Shown: in pieces, positions 11,129 through 20,124 of the stretch
Numbering within the stretch: the first letter of the stretch is position 1
Layout of the letters: the number at the start of each line of letters is the position of its first letter
Assembly (NCBI RefSeq): GCF_036323735.1
Contig: NC_086027.1
Location: 88,296,662 to 88,360,661, forward strand
Length of the DNA stretch: 64,000 nt
Direction of reading: 5' to 3'
Source: Rattus norvegicus
Taxonomy: Eukaryota; Chordata; Mammalia; Rodentia; Muridae
Translations under genes and position numbers: made by a program
The notes under the pieces: generated by a model
Told to the model about the DNA's origin: nothing
The model's input: only the letters and a program-made list of their open reading frames with translations
The model's database searches: none

Positions 11129-14100
11129 CTAATATCTGCTTATCAGTGAGTGCATGCCATGTGTGTTCTTTTGTGATTAGGTTACCTCACTTGGGGTGAT
11201 ATTGTCTAGTTCCATCCATTTGCCTAAGAATTTCATGAAGTCATTGTTTTTAATATCTGAGTAGTACTCCATTGTGTAAATGTACCACTTTTTCTGTATC
11301 CATTCCTCTGTTGAGGAAGATCTCAGTTCTTTCCAGCTTCTGGCTATTATAAATAAGGCTGCTATAAATGGAGTGGAGGGGTTGGGGATTTAGCTCAGTG
11401 GTAGAGCACTTGCCTAGCAAGCACAAGGCCCTGGCTTCAGTCCCCAGCTCCAAAAAAAAAAAAAGATGTTGCCTATAAATGTAGTGGAGCATGTGTCCTT
11501 GTTATATGTTGGAACTTTTGGGTATATACCCAGGAGTGGTATAGGAGTGGTATAGCTGGGTCCTCAGATACTACTGTGTCCAATTTTCTGAGGAACTTCC
11601 AGACTGATTTCCAGAATGGTTGTACCAGCTTCCAATCCCACCAAAAATGGAGGAGTGTTCCTCTTTATCCACATCCTCACCAGCATCTGTTGTCACCTGA
11701 GTTTTTTATCTTAGCCATTCTGACTGGTGTAAGGTAGAATCCAAGGGTTGTTTTGATTCGCATATCCCTGATGACTAAGGATGTTGGCTTCATGGCCATT
11801 CCATATTTCCCAGTTGATAATTCTTTATTTAGCTCTGTAGCCCATGTTTTAAAGGGGTTATTTGATTCTCTGGAGTCTAACTCCTAGAGTTCTTAGTACA
11901 TATTGGATATTAGCCCTCTATCGGATGTAGGATTGGTAAAGATCTTTTCCCAATCTGTTGGTTGCCATTTTGTCCTAATGACAATGTCCTTTGCCTTACA
12001 GAAGCTTTGCAATTTTATGAGGTCCCATTTGTTGATTCTTGATCTTAGAGTATAAGCTATTGGTGTTCTGTCAAGGAAATTTTCCCCTGTGCCCAAGTGT
12101 TGGAGGCTCTGACCTACTTTTTCTTCTATTACTTTCAGTATTCCTAGTCTTATGTAGAGGTCCAAGATCTACTTGGACTTAAATTTTGTACAGGGCAATA
12201 AGAATGGATCAATTTCATTCTTCTACATGCTGACCTCCAGTTAAATCAAAACCATTTGTTGAAAAGGCTGTCTCTTTTCCACTGGATGGTTTTAACTCCT
12301 TTGTCAAAAATCAAGTGAACATAGGTATGTGGGTTCATTTCTGGGTCTTCAATTCTATTCCATTGATCTTCCTGTCTGTCTCTATACCAATACCATACAG
12401 TTTTTATCACTATTATTCTGTAATACAGCTTGAGGTCAGGGATGGTGATTCCCCCAGAAGTCCTTTTATGGTTCAGGATAGTTTTCGCTATCCTGGGTCC
12501 TTTGTTATTCCAAATAAATTTGCAAATTGCTCTTTCTAACTCTGTAAAGAATTGACTTGGGATTTTGATGGAAATTGCACTGAATTTGTACATTGCTTTT
12601 GGCAAAATGGCCATTTTTACTATATTAATCCTTCCAATCCATGAGCATGGGAGATCTTTCCATCTTCTGAGATCTTCTTTGATTTCTTTCTTCAGAGACT
12701 TGAAGTTCTTGTCATACAGATCTTTCACTTTCTTGGAAAGAGTCACACCAAGGTATTTTATGTTATTTGTAACTATTGTGAAGGGTGTCATTTCCCTAAT
12801 TTCTTTTTCAGCCTGTTTATCCTTTGAGTAGAGGAAGACTACTGATCTATTTGAATTTTATATCCAGGCACTTTGCTGAAGTTGTTTATCAGGCTTAATA
12901 GTTCTCTGGTGGAATTATTGGGGTCACTTAAGTATACTATCATATCATCTGTAAATAGTGATATTTTGACCTCTTCCCTTCCAAATTGTATCCCTTTGAC
13001 CTCCTTTTGTTGTCTCATTGCTCTATATAGGACTTCGAGTACTATATTGAACATGTAGGGAGAGAGTGCCCAGCCTTGTCTAGTCCCTGATTTTAGCGGG
13101 ATTGCTTCAAGTTTCTCTCCATTTAGCTTGATGGTGGCTACTGGTTTGCTGAATATCGCTTTTTATTATGTTTAGGTATGGGCCTTGAATTCTGATCTTT
13201 CCAAGACTTTTAAAAGAAATTTGAATTTTGTCAAATGCTTTCTCAGCATCTAATGAGATGAGCATGTGGTTTTTGTTCTTTGAGTTTGTTTATATACTAG
13301 ATTATGCTGATGGATTTCCAAATATTGAACCCCCCCTGCATCCCTGGAATGAAGCCTACTTGATGGTGATGGATGATCATTTTGATGTATTCTTGGATTC
13401 GGTTTGCAAGAATCTTATTGAGTATTTTAGCATCAATATTCATAAGGGAAATTTGTCTGAAGTTCTCTTTCTTTGTTGAGTCTTTGTGTGGTTTAGGTAT
13501 AACGTAATTGTGGCTTCATAGAAGGAATTGGGTAGTGTTCCTTCTATTTCTATTTTGTGTAATAGGTTGAAGAGTATTGGCATTATGTCTTCTATGATAG
13601 TCTGACAGAATTCTGCACCAAACCCATCTAGCCCTGGACTTTTTTTGGTTGGGAGACTTTTAATGACTGCTTCTATTTCTTTATGGGACTATTTAGATGG
13701 TTTATCTGATGCTGATTTACCTTTGGTACCTGATATCTGTCTAGAAAATTGTCCATTTCATCCAGATTCTCCATTTTTGTTGAGTATAGGTTTTTATAGT
13801 AGAATCTGATGATTTTTTTAATGTCCTCAGGTTCTGTTTTTATGTCTCCCTTTTTATTTCTGATTTTGTTAATTTGGACACTCTCTCTGTGCCCTCTCGT
13901 TAGTCTGGCTAAGGGTTTATCTATCTTGTTGATTTTCTCAAAGAACCAGCTACTGGTTTTGTTGATTCTTTGTATAGTCCTTTTTGTTTCTACTTGGTTG
14001 ATTTCAGTCCTGAGTTTGATTATTTCCTGCCTTCTACTCCTCTTAGGTGTTTTTTCTTCTTTTTGTTCTAGAACTTTCAGGTGTGCTGTCAAGCTGCTAG

Positions 14101-15040
14101 TTTATGCTCTCTCCAGTTTCTTTTTGGAGACACTCAGAGGTATAAGTTTTCCTCTTAGCACTGTTTTCATTCTGTCCCGTAAGTTTGGGTATGTTGTGCC
14201 TTCATTTTCATTAAATTCCAAAAAGTCTTTAATTTCTTTATTTATTCCTTGACCAAGTTATCGAGCAAAGCATTGTTCAACTTCCATGTGTATGTGGGCG
14301 TTCTGTCATTATTATTGTTATTGAAGACCAGCCTTATTAGTTCATGGTGATTTGATAGGATGCATGGGATTATTTCAATCTTCTTGTGTCTGTTGAGACC
14401 TGTTTTGTGACCAACTATATGGCTAGTTTTGGAGAAGATACCATGCGGTGCTGAGAAGAAGGTATATTCTTTTGTTTTAGGATGAAATGTTCTATAGATA
14501 TCTAATAAATCCATTTGGTTCATAACTTCTGTTAGTTTCACTGTGTCTCTCTTTAGTTTCTGTTTCCATGATCTCTCCATTACTAAGAGTGGGGTGTTGA
14601 AGTCACCCACTATTATTGCGTGAGGTGCAATGTGTGCTTTGAGTTTTAGCAAAGTTTCTTTTATGAATGTGGCTGCCCTTGCATTTAGAGCATAGATATT
14701 CAGAATTGAGAGTTAATCTTTGTGGACTTTTCCTTTGATGAGTATGAAGTGTCTTTTCTTATCTTTCCTGATAATTTTTGGTTGAAAGTTGACTTTATTA
14801 GATATCAGAATGGCTATTCTAACTTGTTCCACTTGCTTGGAGAATTTTTCCCAGCCTTTTATTCTAAGCAAGTGTCTGTCTTATCACTGATGTGCATTTC
14901 CTGTATGCAGCAAAATGTTGAGTCCTGTTTAGATATCCAGTATGTTAGTCTATGTCTTTAATTGGGGATTTGAGTCCATTGATTTTGAGAGATATTGGCA
15001 ACCAATGATTGTTGTTTCCTATTATTTTTGTTGTTAGAGG
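11129..15040 (-). pseudogene. L1 ORF2 (endonuclease / reverse transcriptase), inactivated
   Basis: ORF2p nicks target DNA and reverse-transcribes L1 RNA. Pieces remain in order. Endonuclease at about 14242-15000: a fragment with VGDFNTPLL, WKQKLKRDTVKLTEVM, FFSAPHG and GHKTGLNR. Reverse transcriptase at 12839-13054 with the active-site segment FTDDMIVYLSD (usually FADD). Thumb and connector at 12246-12791 (YLGVTLSKKVKDLYDKNFK, WKDLPCSWIGRINIVKM). C-terminal part at 11893-12165 (INKWDLIKLQSFCKAKD, RTKWQPTDWEKIF). The pieces lie in different frames separated by stops. The ORF2 stop lies at 11129-11131 after LISRY. Clearly non-functional. Confidence 0.93.
11378..11464 (+). mobile_element. ID SINE inside the L1 ORF2
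   Basis: Complete ID head with 13-nt A tail, opposite in orientation to the host L1. The TSD is 16 bp with one mismatch: CTATAAATGGAGTGGA (11362-11377) and CTATAAATGTAGTGGA (11473-11488). It is younger than the L1 it interrupts. Confidence 0.95.
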
Positions 15041-15084
15041 TAGAATTATGTTTGTGGGGCTATTTTTTTGGGGGGGGGGCTAGT

Positions 15085-16082
15085 TGAAAGATTACTTTCT
15101 TGCTTTTCCTAGGGTGTAGTTTCCCTCCTTGTATTGGAGTTTTCCATCTTTTATCCTTTGTAGGACTGAATTTGTGGAAAGATACTGTGTAAATTTTGTT
15201 TTGTCATGGAATAACTTGGTTTCTCCAGCTTTCATAGTCTCTGTTGAGAAGTCTGGTGTAATTCTGAAAGGTCTGCCCTTATATGTTGCTTGACCTTTTT
15301 CCCTTACTGCTTTTAATATTCTTTGTTTAGTACATTTGGTGTTTTGACTATTATGTGATGGGAAGAATTTCTTTTCTGGTCTAATCTATTTGGAGTTCTG
15401 TAAGCTTCTTGTACGCTATGGGCATCTCTTTCTTTAGGTTAGGGAAGTTTTCTTCTATAATTTTGCTGAAGGTATTTACTAGCCCTTTAAGTTGGGAATC
15501 TTCATTCTTTCCTATAGCTATTATCCTTAGGTTTGATCTTCTTACTGTGTCCTGGATTTCATGGATGCTCTGGGTTAGGATCTTTTTGTGTTTTTCATTT
15601 TCTTTGATGGTTGTCTCAACGTTTTTATATGGCATCTTCTACCCCTGAGATTCTCTCTTCTATCTCCTGTTGGTGGTGCTTGCATCTATGACTCCTGATC
15701 TCTTTCCTAGGTTTTCTATCTCCAGGGTTGTCTCCCTTTGTAATTTCTTTGTTTCTATTTCCATTTTTAGACCCTGGATAGTTTTGTGCAATTCTTTCAC
15801 CTGTTCGGTTGTATTTTCCTGTAATTCTTTAAGGAATTTTTGTGTTTCCTCTTTAAGGGCTTCTACCTGTTTACCTGTGTTGTCCTGTATTTCATTAAGG
15901 GAGTTATTTATGTCTTTCTTAAAGTCCTCTAACATCATCATGAGATGTGATTTTAAGTCAGAATCTTGTTTTTCCAGTGTGTTGGGGTAGCCAGGACTTG
16001 CTGTGGTGGGAAAACTAGGTTCTGAAGGTTCCAAGTGGCCTTGATTTCTGCTGTTTTGTTTCTTGTACTTGCTTCTTGCCAT
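15085..16082 (-). pseudogene. L1 ORF1 (RNA-binding chaperone), inactivated
   Basis: ORF1p coats L1 RNA as a coiled-coil trimer. The start codon at 16082 opens a 140-codon frame beginning MARSKYKKQNSRNQGHLEP. Residues 30-125 form the coiled coil (LEDFKKDINNSLNEI, VEALKEETQKFLKELQ). It breaks near 15660. The RRM region continues in another frame at 15381-15635 (RRSNLRIIAIGKNEDSQLKG, FPNLKKEM). The C-terminal domain remnant follows to about 15085 on the minus strand. At least one frameshift and stops disable it. Confidence 0.92.
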
Positions 16083-16325
16083 CTGGTTATCTCTGGTGTT
16101 AGCTGGTCTTGCTGTCTCTGACAGTGGCTTGACCCTCCTGTAAGTCTGTTAGCATTCCTGGGAGACCAGCTCTTTTCTGGCAGGATTTGGGTACCAAGAG
16201 CTGTGGTACAGGGTCAGCTCCAGGTGCACATGAAAACTGGAAGGATCCTGTCCCAGACTGTGCCTCAGCTCCTGTGTCCCAAGGGCTCCAGGACCACACT
16301 ACTTTCAATCTTCCTGTTACCAACC
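16083..16325 (-). promoter_or_regulatory. Partial L1 5' UTR
   Basis: GC-richer sequence directly upstream of the ORF1 start on the minus strand. It is the 3' part of an L1 5' UTR. The distal promoter monomers are missing, because homology ends at about 16325 and AT-rich unrelated DNA follows. Confidence 0.6.
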
Positions 16326-16645
16326 AGTTAATATTAATAATTTTTGGTTATATCATTCTAGAACTCATTTTTAATACTCATCCTTAAAACATTTAAAAGC
16401 CTTCCTTGATTTCTTGTTTCAGCCAACTCCCATTCTTGTCTCTGTTCTCAAAGAAACTTTTCAAGGAAGTAATCACAACTCCTTTTTTTCTCCACCACAC
16501 AGCCAACACTGCTGAAATCTGCCCTCTGCTCCTACCATTCCATTGAAAACCCACTATGCTCACAATAACCACTTCATCACCTAGCTCATGGTAAACATTT
16601 CCTACCAACCTCTGCTATTGTCTAGATTCCAACCCCCCCTTTCAC

Positions 16646-16647
16646 AC

Positions 16648-16688
<41 letters not shown>

Positions 16689-16720
16689 CACACACACGGA
16701 CACACACACGGACACACACA
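16646..16720. repeat. (CA)n with a 12-bp CACACACACGGA sub-repeat
   Basis: A (CA)n run is followed by three copies of a 12-bp unit with GGA (about 16680-16716), a small minisatellite grown from the dinucleotide tract. Confidence 0.95.
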
Positions 16721-16913
16721 AATAATCTATATGATGAAAATTAATCTTTAATGTGATGGTGTTAAGAGATGTGGTCTTCTAAAACAATGATAAGAGCATC
16801 CTGAGATTCCTGCCCTCATCATTATAGTCAGTTCGGTTGAACCCTTATAAAGTAGGCTCAGGTGAATCATTTGCTCCTTTGCTATGGAAGGACCAAAGAA
16901 GATATCATGAAGA

Positions 16914-16990
16914 AGCCAGGAATGGTGATGGATGCCTGTAATTCCAGAACTTAAGGGGTAGAGACAGGAAGGAAAGGCAAGAGAGGGGGG
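16914..16990 (+). mobile_element. B1 SINE fragment
   Basis: Matches the B1 left part: 'gccaggaatggtgatggat', 'gcctgtaattccag', 'ggggtagagacagg'. Truncated on the 3' side. Confidence 0.6.
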
Positions 16991-17611
16991 TTGGTAAAAT
17001 CGTGTGCATAGAACAAAGCCTTATCAAACGATGAATTTGCCCTTGCTCATGGATATTCTAGACCCCAGAATTGTGACAAATGAATTTCTGGTGATCGTAT
17101 GTTGCCTAATTTAAATTACTTCTTTTCTATTTCAATCTAAATTGGCAAGAGGATGTAGGCTTAGTATTGTTTACTTGTTCTTTTAAAAAGATGCTATTTA
17201 TACTTCACACTACTTTACACCCTCATGTCCTTCCTGTGTCTCAAGATGTTTTTTATCCCCTGCCTACCACTTAGTACTAGTGGATTCCAGGCTTTGTGCT
17301 GGACCCTTTTACCATCTTACTATTTATAAACCTGTAGAGATATTCCTTACTTTCATGCCTTCAATGACCTAGGTAGTGGGTACACGGTGGAGTAAGACCA
17401 TCTAAGTTCAATCCTAAGTTTTACTACTAACCACAGGCTATGTGGCTCAGTCATTCATTAATTGCACTAAGTTGCAAGACTCACATTCACAAGTTGTGAT
17501 GCTACCACATAAGGCAGCTATGAGGAGAGACATAATGAACATATCACTCATAAAGCAATGCCTGTTTATTAAGCCATCAACTATTTTGGTGGTTGTGGTG
17601 GTGGTGGTGCT
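16991..17611. other. Unassigned sequence
   Basis: No gene or clear repeat recognised. A short GGT/TGG-rich run at about 17587-17610 abuts the Eef1a1 pseudogene 3' end. Confidence 0.4.
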
Positions 17612-17693
17612 TTCTCATTGAACTTGTTTTAGTGAGTCTCTGTTGGGTTATTTTCATTAAAAGTACTGACTTTTGAAAACCAATAACTTAAAA

Positions 17694-17695
<2 letters not shown>

Positions 17696-17746
<51 letters not shown>

Positions 17747-17760
17747 ACATACACACACAC
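17696..17760. repeat. (CT)n(CA)n microsatellite inside the pseudogene 3' UTR
   Basis: About 8 CT then more than 20 CA dinucleotides (with CATA interruptions). Eef1a1 3' UTR blocks flank it on both sides, so it expanded after insertion from the short GT-rich stretch of the parent mRNA. Confidence 0.9.
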
Positions 17761-18155
17761 GAAGTAGTCCACAAAACAGTCTCCTTGCCTTTTAAAGGTT
17801 TTACAGTGCATTGTGTCATTAACCAGTCTTTTACTATTAAATTAAATGGCCATTTGAGACAATTCTGAGACCATTCTTCCACGACCGATTCAGATTGGGA
17901 TGGCAGGTGCTAAAGATAATGTTCATTTAGCCTTCTGCACTATCTGAGCAGACTTGATGCCAGCTCCGGCAGCCTTCTTGTCCACAGCTTTGATACCACC
18001 CACAGCAACTGTCTGCCTCATGTCGTGAGCAGCAGAAATGACTCAGTGGAGGATAGTCAGAGAAACACTCAACACATGGGCTTGCCTGGGACCATATCAA
18101 CAATGGGCGTCTCACCAGATTTGAAGAATTTAGGGCCATCTTCCGGCTTCTTACC

Positions 18156-18235
18156 AGAACAACAATTAATCTTTAAGCTCAGCAAGCTTGCAACTAGAAC
18201 AACAGTCTTCCTTTTAGCTCAGCAAGCTTGCAACT
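18156..18235. repeat. 40-bp tandem duplication within the Eef1a1 pseudogene
   Basis: 18156-18195 and 18196-18235 are adjacent copies sharing AGAACAACA at the start and TTAGCTCAGCAAGCTTGCAACT-like ends. They differ at several positions in the middle. The parent gene has one copy, so the duplication arose in the pseudogene. Confidence 0.9.
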
Positions 18236-19366
18236 CTATGAGCTCTCTGACAATCCAGTCCAATGCTATGGCCATCTCTGGTTTGACCCAGATGGTCCCT
18301 GATAGTCACCTGAGCAGTAGAGTCAGCAGCTTCCATTGGTGGGTCATTTTTGCTCTCTCCAACAGTGTTGCTACATCTGACATCTTTGGCAGACACATTC
18401 TTCACATCGAAGCCCACATTCCGAGGAAGAGCTTCGCCCAAAACTTTGTGGTGCATTTAAACAGACTTTGCTTCTGTTGTGACAGGGACTGGAGCAAAAG
18501 GAACTACCATGACTCATTTGAGAACACCAGTCTCTACTCAACCCACAAAGATAAATACCAGTATCATCGATTTTATAGACATCATGGAGGATCAGTCTCA
18601 AAGGCTTGTCAGTTGAATGAGGGGAACAACACAAAGCTTCTGACACTGTGGTCCCACTGGCACTACCATCTCTGGATGGCTCCCCATCTCTTGTTCCATG
18701 GAATATCAAGTCCTTGACTCCAACATGCTGTCACCTTTCCAACCAAAAATTGGCACAGATGTTACAGTGTCGGGATTGTAGCCATTTTTTTTTTAAAGTA
18801 CTGACTCCCTTAACAGTTCATTCATAGATCTGCAGGCTATAGGGTAGTTCAGTGGAATACATTTTACTGCCACCAAAAATCTATCTTATATACTGAGTAT
18901 AAGTCAAAAGGGTATGGTCACAGGTCTGGCCGTTCTTAGAGATACAAGCTTCAAGTTCACCAACACCAATAACAACAACCAGAACAGCATAGTTAGCCTG
19001 ATATGTGCCTGAAATCATGTTTTTTTAATAAAGTCTCTGTGTCCTGGGGCATCAGCAATAGTCACACAGATTTACTGGTCTCAGATTTCCACAGAGAATT
19101 GTCAATGATGATACCGTGTTCTCTCTCAGCTTTCAGTTAGACACAAACATACTGGAAAGCTCCTTTTCCCATCTTGGCAGCCTCCTTTTTAACATTTCAA
19201 TGGCTCCTTTGCTGATTTCACTACATTTGTAGACCAAATGGCCAGTCACAATGACTTGGCCAAATCTATGTGTCCAATAACAACAATGTTGGTATGAGTT
19301 AGTTCCTTTCCCATTTTGGCTTTGCATTAGCAGTAGTTTTACAACACCAGCCTTCTGACAGCAAAC

Positions 19367-19788
19367 GAGTTTTGGGGTGCTTATTTCTTTTAAACCTGAT
19401 TGTCTGACCCAAATATTTTCTGAAATTTGGAAATCAATAATACCCTATAGACCATTCAAATATCAAGAAATTATACTTTAAAATGACCATTCCCCCTATC
19501 TTTGACAAATATATTCCCATTCTTGTGCTCCCCATCTTTAAGAATAGCACCCCATTTGTGTGATTGTATACACTAGAGTCATGTGAAATTGGAAGATTCT
19601 CTGCACACTCTAATCCTCCCGTCCTCACTGCCTCTACTCTGAAGTAGTCTACCAGCTTCCACTCAGATGACTGCTGCCGAGCCACCTCCAGTCCAGCATC
19701 CATTCTGCAGGCAAAATGTTCATCTTAGGCTACCACTCTGAGCAGTTCTTACGTCCTCCTCTCTCCTTGTTTCTAGGGTTTTCACACG

Positions 19789-19829
<41 letters not shown>

Positions 19830-20124
19830 CCCTACACAAGCACATATGTAAATCATCCTGTATTCTTCTATCTAATACTTAAGTTATCAGTCTTCCTCAC
19901 CCAGAAACATCAGTGAAAATAAAGTCTGATCTTCATGACAACCCCAGGCTGGCTAATACAGAGCTTGTGTTGGTGAGAAAGTGACTTGAAGGCTGGAGAC
20001 TTGCTTTTTTTTTTTTTTTCTTTCTCTTTTCCATCCTTTACACACATGTGTTCAATTCCATTGTTTTTTTCCATATTTTTCTCACAAATATTACCTTCAT
20101 TGGAAATAAGAGAGAACGAGAGAT
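19367..20124. other. Unassigned sequence with (CA)n and T-run
   Basis: Contains a (CA)n microsatellite at about 19791-19827 and a T16 run near 20006. An 89-codon minus frame at 19434-19703 has no recognisable domain. Confidence 0.45.

Larger units (their letters stand above)
10405..16325 (-). mobile_element. Nearly complete decayed L1
   Basis: Read on the minus strand, from right to left: part of the 5' UTR (16083-16325), ORF1 (16082 to about 15085), ORF2 (about 15040 to 11129), 3' UTR (11128 to about 10405). At roughly 5.9 kb it is close to full length. Both ORFs carry frameshifts and stops, so it cannot move on its own. An ID SINE has inserted in the ORF2 C-terminal region at 11378. I could not define a convincing TSD. 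Confidence 0.92.
17612..19366 (-). pseudogene. Eef1a1: Eef1a1 processed pseudogene (translation elongation factor 1-alpha 1)
   Basis: The parent encodes the GTPase that delivers aminoacyl-tRNA to the ribosome. Read on the minus strand, this intronless copy keeps the end of the 5' UTR (about 19330-19366), the start codon and P-loop region near 19312 (a diverged HTNIVVIGH segment), then colinear coding blocks to about 17925. Recognisable are DVYKI, KNDPPMEAA, a diverged EALPRNVGFDVKNVS, EDGPKF and FSDYPPL. The 3' UTR follows to 17612, including blocks matching the parent at 17776-17920 and 17639-17697. Many frameshifts and stops are present. Two extra events are visible: a 40-bp tandem duplication in the coding part (18156-18235) and a CT/CA microsatellite inside the 3' UTR. 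The 230-codon plus frame at 18025-18717 is only its antisense shadow. No poly(A) or TSD is preserved. Confidence 0.96.

Noticed and set aside
16646..16720. CRISPR-like array from regularly spaced CACACACACGGA units
   Set aside because: Units are directly tandem without spacers; a eukaryotic microsatellite.
18025..18717. 230-codon plus-strand ORF, the longest in the window
   Set aside because: Antisense to the Eef1a1 pseudogene; the minus strand carries the recognisable protein fragments.
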